DNA from: Sapria himalayana
Lineage: Eukaryota; Streptophyta; Magnoliopsida; Malpighiales; Rafflesiaceae
Length of the DNA: 64,000 nucleotides
Reading direction: 5' to 3'
Assembly (NCBI GenBank): GCA_029783825.1
Contig: JAREIK010017918.1
Span: forward strand, 558,001-622,000
Shown here: positions 25,801 to 38,125 of the stretch, in pieces
Position numbering within the stretch: position 1 is the first letter of the stretch
How the letters are laid out: every line of letters starts with the position of its first letter
Translations under genes and position numbers: made by a program
The notes under the pieces: generated by a model
What the model was told of the DNA's origin: nothing
The model's input: the letters and a program-made list of their open reading frames with translations, nothing else
Databases searched by the model: none

Positions 25801-26470
25801 GATGAGCAGGACCATATAAGTATGATTCCATATACTTTTTATATATGATCTATTATGTATGTCATGTTATGTAGTTAATAGGATGTCTCATATGCTTTGA
25901 GTATGAAAAGTAGATACTAGTCTAATCCCAATGAAAACAACTAAAATATAGAAAAAAATATTTTTAAATACTTGATAAGAATTAAGGATGTATTCTTACT
26001 ATATGGAGAATTTAAAGATAAGCTAGTTGTAAATGTTTACTCATATGCTTGCTTGTATTCTGAAAAAGTTGACTCTAGATCACATCCGTGTTTTATGTTT
26101 TCTTTGAAGGAAGGTGCTTTAGCTAAAAAATTTAAAAGCAAAGCATTGTTATTAAGTCTAAAAGAGAGACCGAATGCATAGCTCCATTAGAAGTAGTTAT
26201 GGAGATCATTTAGATCAATGAGTTCATTTCTAGCATGGGAATGGTTCCTAACATTACAAATCTAGCAGACTTATATTGTGATGGAAATAATGTTATGACA
26301 TAGGCTAGGAAACCAAGATCATATCAAAGATCAAATGTATCCTAAAATGTTTTTATCACATTTGAGAAATCATTGAGAGATAAGAAATACATATATGTAG
26401 AGTATTTATAGATGATAATATTATTGATCCACTAGTTAACCACTCCCATAAGAAATATATGAGAGCATTG
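22810..26470 (+). pseudogene. pol: Copia gag-pol remnant (plus strand)
   Basis: All copia domains are present in order but broken. Gag: KINGIHLQDNIKAL at 22843, LQTFPNTYDNFIMNY at about 23270 and a knuckle-like line near 23500 ending NYKLYLEDKKKMN. Integrase: YFITFTNNFNRYQHIYLMKHK at about 24208, FKNEIQNQLEKNIK, IVSQLNFL, TPQWNVIFEKRN. The open frame 24663-24899 covers the segment after the core (KSNKCYFMRYP). RT: FSLVNMLRYIRIILGIAT at about 25285, FLNGYFQKDVY. RNase H: ECIAPLEVVMEII and LADLYCDGNN near 26270. No LTR could be delimited at either end. Confidence 0.85.
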
Positions 26471-26559
26471 AATATAAAAATACTCAAAAAAAAATTTATT
26501 GAAAAATAATGTTACAATACAACTCACACTCAAGAAATTCTATAGCACACAAATATTAA

Positions 26560-27800
26560 AAGTGAGAATTAATGACTTTAAAAACCTCAAATATATCTAA
26601 AAATGGACTTGGACTTTGATATATGATTGGGCTTTAAATCAAGTTTTTGATCCTTCACTCCTCTTTAAACTTGATCTTGGGATTCCTAGTAAGCTCCTTA
26701 ATCTTATGAAGTCTTCCCTCCATTGTCACTGACCTAGTAAAAATATCAGCAACTTGATCTTTTGATGTCACATATTTAACTTGCACATCCTTTCTTGCAA
26801 TTTACTCACTTATATATTAATAATTAATATTAATATGTTTATTTCAATCATTGAATACTATATTTTTTGCTAAGGAAATGGATGACTTGTTTTTGATACA
26901 AAGCTTTGCCAGTCCTTTTTGTGTCAAGTCTATCTCATTCAAAAGATTTCTAAGCTAAATTATATGACAAACACATGAGTTGGCACTAGTAGCAACATAT
27001 TCTACTTCACAAGTGGATATTGTGACTATTGACTATTTCTTCAACATCCATGTGAAAGTAGTATCTCCCATAAAAATATGAACTTGATGGTGCTCCTTTG
27101 ATTATTGATGTCATTATCTCAATCACTATCTTTATATTCAATAAGCTTGTAATCATCTGAAACCGAATAGAATAAGCCAAACTTAATGGTACATTTTATA
27201 TAGTGAATGCATGAAAAATATCAGGGCTCTTGTAGGCTAGGTAGCGTAGATTTCCCTCCAAACATATGAAGAACATTAGATCTATACTTTTGTCTTCTTC
27301 ATGTTTGGATAACATGTGACTCCATTTCTCATCAGTGTGCATTTTGGCTTATAGTTCTCCATCTTGAACTTCTTCAAGATTTCTTTTGCATAGTTTTCTA
27401 GCGAAATGAAAATTATATTATTCTATTGCATAACTTCAATTCCAAGGAAGTATGCTATGATTCCCTTGTCATTTATCTCGAATTTCTTGGTTATCACTTT
27501 CTTGAATTCTTTAAACATACTTGAGTTGCTTCTAGTGAATATTAAATCATAAACATAAAGACACATTATCAAAATATTTCAATCTTTGATCTTGAGATAT
27601 ATCATGTTCTTGTAGCAATATTTATTAAGACTCGTGTTTTACAAAATCCTCACCATTAATTCGATCATGGATAGTGAAAACAAGCTATCCAATAGCCAAA
27701 TTCTCATCGTACATATGAATACTATTGGTGGCCAACTAAGATGGATAGTTAATTTGGAATTCAGATGTAATTAATGCAAGTGAAACATTTTTTATTAAAG
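26560..27800 (-). pseudogene. pol: Copia RT and RNase H remnant (minus strand)
   Basis: Reading down from 27800: an RT segment with MCLYVYDLIFTRSN near 27550, where the catalytic YVDD is YVYD, so the first aspartate is lost. Then KFEINDKGIIAYFLGIEV, the linker PKCTLMRNGVTCYP, and RNase H lines RNLLNEIDLTQKGLAKLCI and VKYVTSKDQVADIF near 26750. A short tail with IKFKEE follows. Gag, protease and integrase are missing. It meets the plus-strand copia remnant tail to tail near 26470-26560. Confidence 0.85.
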
Positions 27801-27959
27801 TCTAGTTTGATACCCATGACGCAACAATATTATTATGGTAGATGATTTTTAGAAGATCAGAATAATCAGGTCATGACTTTTTTGGAGTTATATGATATAG
27901 TTAAGATGAACAAAGTTAGCCTAGTGCTATAAGGTTATTATTTTTTATGTTTTCTTTGA

Positions 27960-28860
27960 TAGACAAAACACACAACTAGTTCTAATGCTCATCTAGAATA
28001 TCAATTAAAAGTTAAGATAAACTTGTACAAATTTTCTTCACCAAGTTCTTTCTACCTTAGATTACCTCTCAATTAATGATAGAAATAAATTAATTTTGAC
28101 AAGAAGAACATGAGATATATGATGCTTTGGAATAATTCATATAACTTTTGAGGAGGTGACTATAATATGGATTTGAATTTTGATTCAAAGCTCAAACCTT
28201 CGATAATGGACTAAATTACATAACGAGGTGCATAATTGATGTAGTCATGGATGTTTTTATCATGCATAAGTCACCCGAGAAAGTAAATTTCCTATTGGAT
28301 GAGCTAGCAAAGAATAACTTTTAAATTTTAAATGACCAAGTATTTAGAAGGAACCAAGCTAGTGTATTATAGGTTGATAGACTAACATTAATAGAGGCTA
28401 AAATATATGTGTTTTTTGAACAAATTTGGAACCAAAATTACAAGCAAAAAAGTGTGAGAGTAGTTGCAATAGTAGGAAATAGAAAATTTTGACCTAGGGT
28501 ATCAAGTGATGGAATCAAATATTTTGTAAAAAAAATGATTTATATTCCAACCCAATAATAATGTCCAACCCATTATCATTTAAAAGTGAGATTACCAAAG
28601 TGTGTCATCTGGAAGTCATAAATATACAACACAACATGGAGTAATTCTAGACAAATTTTGAGAATAATTCAATGAGATAGCAAATATAAGAAGCCTTAAC
28701 TCCAATTACAAAAATATGAAATAAGTAGAAAAGTCATTGATTTACAAGAGAATTAGATATAATAAATTAAAATAAGGTTATAACACACAAATATGATGAT
28801 TAAAATTATTGAGAATCAACTTGGTTTATTATTTGGCATGTCAAATATAAAATAATATTG
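27960..28860 (+). pseudogene. gag: Athila/Tat-type gypsy gag
   Basis: Plus-strand translation shows the gag core LVQIFFTKFFLP at about 28020, EEHEIYDALE, then FKAQTFDNGLNYITRCIIDVV and KVNFLLDELAKNNF near 28280, VDRLTLIEAKI near 28370, and a late line MIKIIENQLGLLFG near 28800. This is the usual order of Athila/Tat-type gypsy gag. The zinc-finger segment is degraded. The left side is cut by the minus-strand copia remnant at about 27800-27950. Frameshifts and stops are frequent. Confidence 0.75.
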
Positions 28861-28869
28861 ACAATTTGT

Positions 28870-30505
28870 ATGAATTTTATGATGTGTTTTACTTGGAAGA
28901 TAAGTTTATTTGTCAATATTTCACAAAAACTTAGTTTTAAAGAATTTTGATGAATAAATAAGAAATCAAGAGTTTTTAGTGTGAAATATGTGGCTTGGTG
29001 GTGTTGGTGACTAGACGATGAGCGAAAAGTAATGAAATCCATAATTAATATATTTTGATTTGATTATATCTTTAAATAATTATAGATTAGTTTCAACATC
29101 TATTCTTGATTAAAATTCTATACTCATAGTCATGATAATCTTCATATGACATGACTCTATAATTATAGATTTCTCATTGCATCTCTCCATGGTCAATTAA
29201 GATAGAGATATGTTCTTATATACCCTAGTAAAAGGATATAAAATAAATTTGGAAAATATTATTGAAAAATCCATTTTGAATCATCAAAAATGGGGACATG
29301 ATCCATCCCTCTCCCATCTCTCAATTATGCAAGATGGAGGTAGTAAAATTAATGGAGAAGGCATATGTGGAAGGTCCAATAAATATTTCTTCTAACACTG
29401 ACCAGTGTGAAGAAAGAATAAGTAAGGAAGGGGAAGAAGAGATAACATGAAGAGGAAGGAATAAAAGTGCACTAAATAGATAGAAGAGAACCATGCGAAG
29501 CACTGATTTCCAATGTTAGAAATTAGAGAAGATAGATAAAAGGATCAACCCAATGGGAAAGACTTTTTCCAAGAATAACCAAACTAAACTTGCAGACAAT
29601 TGAGCATCAACAAAGGCAACTTCACTCTAATAATGACCATCATACATGAAGTGGAAGGAAGACATCTCATGCTCAAAAATGAGATGAAAAAGAGGGACAT
29701 TTTGTTGGGGGATGAGCAGAAAATAAGAGAAACCCGCATAATATCCATTCCTCAAATATATGCCACAACAATTAATTGAAGAAACGAAAAATAGAGATGG
29801 CAAGTGTAAGAATGAGCTAATAGGAAGAGAAAACATTTTCATGGAGTAATAGGAGAAATGGCACATGACCTTATTAGAGAGATGCCAAAAAACATGGAAT
29901 AATAGCTACAAAATGACTTGCTTGGTAAAGTGCAAGCTTTTGGCATGTTGTATAAGTCCATCAACAAAGAATGGAAAGATACTTTAAAAAAGAGAGATGA
30001 AGCACTAGTCTTCTCTCAATTATAAAGAAGTTGTGGATGGGCAACTTAGACTTGTGGAACAAAAACCAAAAGAATATGTTTTATGCACAAGAATCATTTG
30101 AAGAAGCATTCAACTCTCTTAGCCAGAAGCAAAATGAGTTGATTAAAAGCATAGATATGATAATGAAATGGGACATAAGATCAATGGACAACAAGAAAAA
30201 ATCTAAAATACCATCTACACCCATCCCACCATTCTAGCTCTCTATGGTCAAATTCTCATTGAAGGACATCAATTCATAAGAAAAAGCAACATCCAATTCC
30301 TATCAAAGAATATCGAAATAGCTATTGTGTTTATAATAGTGAAATCATAATTTGTGTGATTATACTCTAATTATCTCTGTTATATCTTATTGATCATTGT
30401 AGTGTGAATTAATTATGAGGATAGATGAATTTTGATAGTAGTGGATGATTTATGCTATATATTTTTGGGAGGTGACTTCTCTTTCCATGTAAAAAGCAAA
30501 ATTCT
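28870..30505 (+). other. Internal region of the gypsy element, function unknown
   Basis: Lies between gag and the polypurine tract before the LTR at 30520. It becomes purine-rich on the plus strand from about 29330. An open frame at 30031-30237 encodes a charged, probably helical segment (EEAFNSLSQKQNELIKSID) ending in a proline-rich tail. I do not recognise it. No RT or integrase motif was found here, although 1.6 kb would be too short for both. Confidence 0.5.
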
Positions 30506-30519
30506 AAGTGTGGAAGAGC
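30506..30519 (+). promoter_or_regulatory. Gypsy polypurine tract
   Basis: aagtgtggaagagc immediately precedes the LTR start at 30520, in the position and style of plant gypsy polypurine tracts. Confidence 0.7.
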
Positions 30520-32495
30520 TGTAAGGCCTAAAATATATCGATATTTTAGACCTATTTTTTGTATGATTTTAATGATTATGATTGATTCGAGAAGCTAATT
30601 ATGGAGATTTCTCTACAACATGGGATTTGAAGGCTTTAAGAGAAAAGGAAGAAATACACAACAAAATAAAGTAATTAAAGGGTTGACTACTAAGGTCACG
30701 AAACCACATTCTAGATACAAGAGAACAGGGTTGCAAGCTAATGAGTTGTGATGTCTTAATTAAAAATCATGACAATATCTTTGGAAGACTTCAAGCATGA
30801 GGGGTCATGATAGCTTCTTTCGGAGGCTTGACATTCACATGTCTTAACGCCATCATTACCCATCATGATGCCAAGTGGACCTAATGAGCACTAGTAAAGT
30901 AGTGACAACAAAAGATATGTGCCAACAATAATTATTTGGTCACATCTAATTTTATGCTTGTGACCTTACTCTTCCATCACAACAATATCCTATATGTTGC
31001 GACTCTACATTTTAGTAATGATATTACTTATATGGCATGATTCTACTTCCTAATCATGATGACATTTTTTTCATCATGACCTTAACCCCACCTTTTCTCT
31101 CAATAATGGCTTTATTTTTTAAAACATTAAAGCATTCTCACATAAGCAATAGAATTTCACACATAACAGTACTAATCCTTGATTGTAATACCATGTCTCA
31201 GTCATGGCACTATTTGTCTAATTGTGACATAACCAAAGACAATATGCACATTTGTAGTCATGATCGACTAACCATATCTTTCTAGTCATGATGTGGATCA
31301 AAAGAAACACCAACTCTCACTAAACTTTATATTTGAAATGATAGATATATAAAGCCAGATGAAGAAGGCAAAGTAAAAGATAAGCCATAAAAAATAAAAA
31401 AGAAATAGTTAGAACAAGGTGACATAACAGAACATAATATGAAGGGGAATTGAACGCATCTTTAGCTTATAATATTCTGACAAAGTAAATTAGTAGTAGA
31501 CATTATCACTTGAGATTGACCACAAAAAGCAAAATCCTAGAGGGTTATACCAATGGGATTATCTTGTGATGCAGAGGAATTCAATAGGACTTCCATTTAT
31601 ATTTCATTGAATATTTGAGACTATGTTACATCCAATGCTAGGGTTGATCTACAACTTATGTATGATGATTATTGAATTGTAATGTAATGGATTTCATGGA
31701 AATGTGGATTTTGTTGGTACTCTTATAAATGATATGGACATCTTGGCTTCTATCAAGATATATATGGCACCATCCGGGTAATTAGTAATGTGGAGTATTC
31801 CACGTTTATTAATGACCTACCTTCATCATCTCTCTAGTAAACCCAATTAACATGCCCATGTTGTTTCTTAGCATGGTGAAATGCAATAAGAATACACATG
31901 TGGGACTCTTACAAGGGTAACATGCCATAAGAGGACATCTATGAAAAACTCTCTACATGAACTACTGATAATGAGCTTATACACTTAAAAACATTCATCA
32001 TATGGACTATGACAAGTGACTGATGACATATATGAGTATTATACAAGACATTTTGTGACTCTTAGATGGACACTGATAGGTGCACAAGATCACATACTTG
32101 AAGTGCTCACCTTGATGTGTGACTTTATGTGCCCTATCAAGTATAGAAAGCTTATTCTCATTTTCATTTCTCACATGAACTATTTTTTTTTTAATTAAGT
32201 TATGAGTATGAGAAGTGTAACTTATTTTCAAGATCACATATTTTTTTATTAATGAACCAACAAAATACATGATACAAGATCATGAAAGGTAGGAAATGGA
32301 AATCATGTACAAAAAAGTAGTTCAATCCTAGAATCCTTTGAATTGAGTATATGTTGTGGGACAAGATAGTAGAAGGCTTTGATATATCTCCAAACAAAAA
32401 ACATCAATCTAAGTAGGATCAATATTCATAATCCAAGAGTCCATACCCATATACTTACAGCAACACAAAGTACGAATACATTTCTCCCCAATACA
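30520..32495 (+). repeat. Gypsy LTR, about 1976 bp
   Basis: Starts TGTAAGGCC after a polypurine tract and ends AATACA before a gypsy-type primer binding site. Between 30740 and 31290 it is rich in catgatg/gtcatgat/gtgac motifs, like the G-A LTRs, but its sequence is otherwise different. It has internal element sequence on both sides, so it could be the 3' LTR of the left part or the 5' LTR of the right part, or shared. No partner LTR is visible in the window. Confidence 0.75.
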
Positions 32496-32498
32496 TTT

Positions 32499-32516
32499 TG
32501 GTGTCGTTTCCAAGGA
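32499..32516 (+). promoter_or_regulatory. Gypsy primer binding site
   Basis: tggtgtcgtttccaagga resembles the plant gypsy PBS TGGCGCCGTTGCCGGGGA, attributed to a tRNA-Asp-type primer, allowing six mismatches. It lies three bases after the LTR end. Confidence 0.75.
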
Positions 32517-32639
32517 TTAAAATAGTTTTGATTGGGAAATATAAAATTGAACTTATTGACTAGAGATTGAACATTTGTTCTATTGTATATTTCATGGTTT
32601 ACTATAATTGTTTCTATGTTTTATTTTGAAATAAATATT

Positions 32640-32770
32640 TTTAGAGCATCAACCTTGAATGAATCAAAAATATGGAATTGAGTTATTACCTCTAGATCTA
32701 GAAATCGATAGAATTCAAAGATTCTTGAGAAGACAAAGAAGTGGAAATGATAAATTATGATCTAACATTT
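32640..32770 (+). pseudogene. gag: Gypsy gag N-terminal fragment
   Basis: The frame near 32688 reads LLPLDLEIDRIQRFLRRQR, the charged start typical of Athila/Tat gag (a PEIERTFRRRR-like line), and then stops at about 32760. The remainder of gag is not recognisable downstream. Confidence 0.6.
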
Positions 32771-35200
32771 TGCCACATATTTCATAGCATGGATCCTATA
32801 TTATGATATATTATTTTCCTATTGTAACATGTAATACAAAGGAGGAATATATTGTTGGTGATATTTTGAATCATAGAGGTATATTATTTTACTCTTACAC
32901 AAATATTCATGACTACTCTATTCTATTTCAAGTAGTGGGAGCACATTAAAAAATTGGAGTGATTAGTAAATTATGCACCATCTTTCCCTCAACTACTTTC
33001 CACCTTTTCAAATTTCATGGATTTTTAGTTCAGCCCAAAAAAAAAAAAAAGAATGGCACACTACAAGGCATTGTTCACACTCTCTCATTTGTGGTTGATT
33101 TGTCCAAACTTTCTTGAAGTGTTATTTTTGCACATTATTTGTAATGAGAAATAGTGGTATTTTTGTATTGATTATTATTGTGCATTCCATGTTAGTGTTT
33201 TTGTGGCAAGTTTGCGAAGCCTACCTCAAGATGAAAATATTTGTTAGTTCAAAGTATAGTGATAAAGGTAAAAAAATTTTTGTAGACTATTATAGGTGTT
33301 ATAAGTGTGGCCTTTAAACAATGTGATGCTTGTTTATTTTATTTTGATTTATTTTTCAATTTGTTAAAAAAAATAAGTGCATTTAAGAACTAATTTAAAA
33401 TTTAAAAATCATGGATGCATGAGTTTTATTTGCATGATATATATATATATAGAAAGATTGCATTTCTCTAAGTGATATGACTAACCTCAATAATATTAAG
33501 AATGTGTTTTAATGATTATGAGGGGAAGATAGAAAGATTTTCGAATTTAAAAATTTACCAACTTTTTAGGAGATTTACTTTTCATCTTGAAAACCTTGTA
33601 TTTTTTTTTGTTGGTGAATGCAACTCGTGAGAAAACTTCTTTATTTCTTTTTATTACTTGAATCCATTCGAACATATGTTGAAATGAAATTTGAGATTTA
33701 GTCATTCACAAATTCAAAATAGGTAATTTTCATTATCGTGAAACCATATCAAATTGGTATGATTATAAAGTGGCCCATTCTCATTCATCACATTTTTTTG
33801 TGAGAGAAAATATCCTCACACAAGAATTCTTAGAAAATAAGAAAAATGAGAAATAAAACTGAGGCTTGAAATGGTTTTGATTATTTTGTTCTCTTGTTAT
33901 TAATTTTTCTAATAGTATATGCATCCAAGAAAATATTTCCATACCAAGAAAATATGCATGGAGGAACTCATTTTCCTCCTGGTTCAATTATATATTAATT
34001 TGTTTGATTTTCTTGTATTTTGTTATATAAGTTTGAGTTAGATATTATCTAATTTAGTATCTATTCATTATGTTATTGAAGTTTAAAATATGTGTAAATA
34101 TTATGTTTCTTGGGTCTTCTTCCAGGATCTCATACTAGGACATTAAATGCAAAACTCTCACTCTATATTCCTTGATCACCTACCATCATTCACAATTTCA
34201 AATTTCATTTAGTTATATTAGTTTGGGTTTTGTACCTTCTTTATGTCACCCTAGAATACATTTTCATGAAACAAGTTTAAAATTAAAATGCTTAAAAAAT
34301 CAATACAATAATCATGTGAATGTATGATTTCAAAAACATTTCAAAAGAAGCAAAATTTAATGTTGATATTTGTATTATTTGATATAAAGCAATAAGTGTG
34401 ATGATGTGATAAGTGTAATATTTTACATCCATTCTCACTTTATTAATAATAATTTTTTGTTATTATAATTGTGTTTTGCTTATTTGACCGAATAGAATTT
34501 ATGTTTTCTTGATCTTTTGGTTACATATACTTGAATGTCGACAATTTTTGAGATATGAGATCAAAATTTCACAAGGCACTGGCACCTCTTCAATCACAAG
34601 CATCATACATGGAAATTTACTTACTAAAGCCTCTCATCCAAATGGAGCCATTATACATTAATTTTTTTATTTTTTGCATCTAATAGGCTAGATGAGAAGT
34701 CCTCATACTAATACATGCATCATTCCCACATATTTGCAATCTCTATGAAGCCCTAGTTATATCTTATCATCATAGCCATGTTGCCTTAAACATATCTACA
34801 CCTTCTATATAATCATAGATCAAAAAATTTTCTCCATATCTAGTGCATGTTCACCAACTATATAAAGGAAAGAAAAACATTGGCAATCAAGCATACAATC
34901 CATCCCTTAAATTAGATTTAAGCTTCCACCAGAACTCATTAAACACAAATGCATGGATAGGCTTTCATTAACCTTTATTTACCATTTATGTCACTTCATG
35001 CTCCACACACTAAACCAAAAATTAATACTCTGAAGGAAGGAAGATAAGATCCTAAAAGGGGAGTGATGCTTAAAGAAACATTTTAATTCTGCAAACTACA
35101 AGAAAACAAGAAGATGAGAGTGGCTGAGTAGGCAAGGATAAACATTGAATGCTTTATCTACTCATTCCACATGGAAAAAAAGATGCAAACAAGAAAATAC
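32771..35200. other. Unassigned AT-rich stretch
   Basis: A poly-A run lies at about 33038-33051 and an AT dinucleotide run at 33437-33452. An open frame at 33114-33317 has a few cysteines near its end but no recognisable domain. Nothing else could be supported. Confidence 0.5.
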
Positions 35201-35637
35201 TATTTTAATTTAATTCAATTCCAACTTTCTTCTTTATTTTAAAAATGAATTACAATAGTAAGAGGCAAGCTGTCATTGCTCACTCATCCATTAAGGTAGA
35301 ATATATATGGTACTTATTCATGCAAGTAAGTAAGTTGTATAAATTAAGAGAGTATGTGTAGAGCTTAGCTTTGAGTAGAATGAATCAAGACTCAGATGTG
35401 ACAATAGATGTGATATTCATTTAGCAAGAAATTTATTAATTCATAATAGAACATATCATATTAATATTCAATACCACTTCATTAGAGAGCATGTTCATTA
35501 GAGGCTGATTTGATAAGAGAAAGTCAACATGAAGAAGAACAATACATATTACTTGACAAAGGTAATAAGTGTAAAAAAGTTATAGTACTTCAAAGCTAAA
35601 ATCAGGATGAAGAAAAAATATTTAACAAGTGGAAAAA
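35201..35637 (+). pseudogene. pol: Copia RNase H end
   Basis: Plus-strand translation shows the last part of copia RNase H: KRQAVIAHSSIKVEYIW near 35260, then a stretch equivalent to the catalytic-to-terminal part with LIHNRTYHINIQYHF-like order near 35440. A basic tail and an aagtggaaaaa tract precede the LTR at 35638. Everything upstream in the element is missing. Confidence 0.75.
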
Positions 35638-36309
35638 TACTAGGATTGGTTCATACTTTTGAAGCTTTAATATGTATCAGATGTCTCAACTTGAATTATA
35701 AAGTCACAACCTAAACAGAGTCATAACACCTTCTTTGTTGTTGTGACTCAAAGACTTTAAGATTCAAATTGCAATACAAATTATAAAGACATGACTTGCA
35801 CAAAGTCATAAAATATGTTTGATATCATGACTTAAATTTTGAAGTCGTTACCTGAATGAAGTCATAATATATTTTATGTTTATTGTGACTTGAAGACTTA
35901 ACGATCCAAGTAGCAACGTAAATTGTGAAGTCACAATATATGTTTAATGTTATGACTTGAATTTTAAAATTGCAACTTGAATAGAGTCACAACTTGTATT
36001 ACCGTAATGACTAGAAGGCTTAAATATTCAAATCATGACCTTGGTCTTTAGTATCATGACATGAATGAAGTTTCAACATGGATATGATGTCACAACTTGG
36101 ATCTAAAGTTTAAATAAGTTTTTTATTTTACTATATAAGTATTTAGAAATGTAAATATAAAAAATAATGGTTAACATGTAAAATATTCTTTTTTTATTCC
36201 ATGTGTTATTTCTTTTCTCCCCACAAGTTTTTTGTGTGTTGTGTACTTCATCTTTGAGAGTCATCTTCCCCCTTCCTAAAAGCCTAAACTACTTTCATTG
36301 ATCCTTATA
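35638..36309 (+). repeat. Copia LTR (Cop3 type)
   Basis: Starts TACTAGGATTGG, as in the Cop3 LTRs, and carries many gtcacaact/gtcatgac-like motifs between 35690 and 36110. It follows an RNase H end, so it is a 3' LTR. A tttggtatcagagag motif at 36310 resembles a primer binding site. Because Cop3 LTRs contain such motifs inside U5, the LTR may extend further but its end cannot be set. Confidence 0.75.
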
Positions 36310-36479
36310 TTTGGTATCAGAGAGAATACCCTATATATAAGGATCCCAACAATAACTCAATATGTTCTTTCCTTAAAAGAGAATGAATGAATTTGAATAA
36401 ATTAACATATCTTGCACATTATTTATTAGAAATATAATATTTGTTATGAATCTTGTAGTCTTTATTCATCTTTGCTTTA

Positions 36480-36657
36480 AAATAATTATTAAATGGATAG
36501 GACACCTGAGAATAATATTTTAATTGATTATTTGTAGAAAAGAAAGATACTCTTTGAAAATAAGCAAAAAACTAGTTTGATTAGAAATTAAATGGAACAT
36601 CAAACATATATTATATCATCAAAAAAAAGCTCTAAATATCTTAGTAAGAGATGTTTT
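36480..36657 (+). pseudogene. pol: Chromovirus protease/RT linker, left piece
   Basis: Reads KILFENKQKTSLIRN near 36540, YIISSKKSSKYLSKRC near 36610, corresponding to the post-protease segment of chromoviruses that ends LLRKGC. The frame is interrupted exactly by Cop2; the next residues resume after its right TSD at 41213. A stop lies in the segment. Confidence 0.65.
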
Positions 36658-36885
36658 TGTTATTTTATTGGGGTCAGGTGAAACTCACCTAGCTCGTATC
36701 AGAAATTTCTTTGGGGTAAAATTTTTTTTATAAAGGAGTTTTCCTATTCATTTGAGATTCATTTCGATGTATTTCCAATTTCTCATTTTTTTTTGATTAT
36801 ATTTTATTTCATGATGTAATTTATTACTTTAGCTTTGAATTTTCTATCTTTCAAATTATTGCGGGTTTAGTTTTATTTTATAACA
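36658..36885 (+). repeat. Cop2 5' LTR
   Basis: TGTTATTTTATTGGGG to TTATAACA. A TATAAAGG box lies at 36729-36736. A short inverted repeat (ggtgaaactcacc) near 36677 is kept in the 3' LTR as ggtgaaaatcacc. Confidence 0.97.
36729..36736 (+). promoter_or_regulatory. TATA box in Cop2 5' LTR
   Basis: TATAAAGG about 70 bp into the LTR; the 3' LTR keeps TATAAAAG at 41055-41062. This would position transcription of the element by RNA polymerase II. Confidence 0.6.
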
Positions 36886-36886
36886 G

Positions 36887-36900
36887 TGGTATCAGAGGGA
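36887..36900 (+). promoter_or_regulatory. Cop2 primer binding site
   Basis: tggtatcagaggga lies one base after the 5' LTR; it is close to the initiator tRNA-Met PBS typical of plant copia elements. Confidence 0.9.
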
Positions 36901-37085
36901 AGCTAGTTAGTAACTTTTTTAGTTAATATATTTTAGAAAAATTCTATCAAAAGGGTGATAAGAGCCTCAAGTTTGTGGTTTTTAAGAGGGTAATTGTTTC
37001 CATCCACTTACTGGGGAACTTTTTTAGTGTAATAACACAAATAATTATTATTATTCTCAATTACTATTTACTGTAAAAGTAAAAC

Positions 37086-37750
37086 ATGGAAGTAAAATTT
37101 GAAATATAAAAATTCAATGGAAGAAATTTTTTATCGTGGAAAATGAAAATTAAGGTAATTTTGAGGAATGATAATTATTTAGATACAATTGGAAAAAGAC
37201 TCACTTATATTCCTGAAGACAAGTGGAATGAGATGGATAGTAATGTAGTAGCTGACCTGCATTTGATACTTGCTGACCTACATTTGGTACTTGCCGATGG
37301 AGTATTTTCGAGTGTGACAGAAAAGATTATGGCAAAAGAAATTTGGGATACTCTCACAAGGTTGTACGAGGCAAAGTCATTTCACAACAAGATCTTCTTA
37401 AAAAGAAGACTTTATACTTTATGAATAATGGAATCTATTACGGTAACTGATCATATCACACTATGAATACTTTATTTTCGCAACTTACTATGTTGGGTCA
37501 TAAAATAGAAGTTGAACGTGTTGAGATTTTACTTCAGAGTTTACCTAATTCGTATGATCAACACATCATCAATTTAACAAATGGTGCATTGACTGATAGT
37601 TTAATTTTTAATAATATTGCCTCTGCCATCTTAGAAAAAAAAATAGATAGAAAAATAAAAAGTAAGAAAAATCTAGAAGTAAGAAAAATATTAAATATTA
37701 TAACTATGATAAGAAAGGGCACTTGGGGAGGAGGGGGGGGGGATTGTTAG
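37086..37750 (+). pseudogene. gag: Cop2 gag
   Basis: Begins at ATG 37086 and is open except for one early stop (codon 8) to 37424, with KFNGRNFLSWKMKIKVIL at the start. WDTLTRLYEAKS and LKRRLYTL follow. It shifts frame, then 37463-37750 continues with MLGHKIEVERVEILLQSLP and a degraded zinc knuckle (YYNYDKKGHL) in which both leading cysteines are tyrosines. A G-run at 37731-37741 disrupts the knuckle. An in-frame 21-bp duplication lies at 37251-37292. Gag would form the particle and bind RNA. Confidence 0.9.
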
Positions 37751-37844
37751 TTTAAGAAAAGAAATATGGATGATGAGTTATCTAAGACTCAAGGGAATAT
37801 TGCAAGCATCAATGATGAAGGTAATATTTTATGCAGTAAGGTAA

Positions 37845-38125
37845 CAATAATGGTTGAAAGTAGAAAATAGTTTAGTGATGTATGGTTGCTAGACTCAGGA
37901 GCATCGTGGCATATGACATCTCGGAGAGATTGGTTTCACAAATATGAACCAATCTCAGGTGGGTCAGTGCACATGGGTGATGATCATACTTTGAAAATTG
38001 TTGGTATGAGTAATATTAAAATTAAAATGTTTGATGGTATGATTCGTACCATTCAAGAGGTACAACATGTGATTAACTTGAATAAAAATATATTGTCTTT
38101 GGAACAAATACATAGTCTTGGATGA
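37845..38125 (+). pseudogene. pol: Cop2 aspartic protease
   Basis: VWLLDSGASWHMTSRRDWF places the intact DSGAS active site at about 37892. The stretch is open from 37886 to 38125 with GGSVHMGDDHTLKIVG, IKMFDGMIRTIQEVQHV and LNKNILSLEQIHSLG, the normal length and order for copia protease. This is the best kept domain of the element, though the polyprotein frame around it is broken. A minus-strand frame over the same bases is a shadow. Confidence 0.9.

Noticed and set aside
33114..33317. 67-codon frame ending in a few cysteines, possibly a zinc finger
   Set aside because: No recognisable spacing of a known finger and no supporting context.
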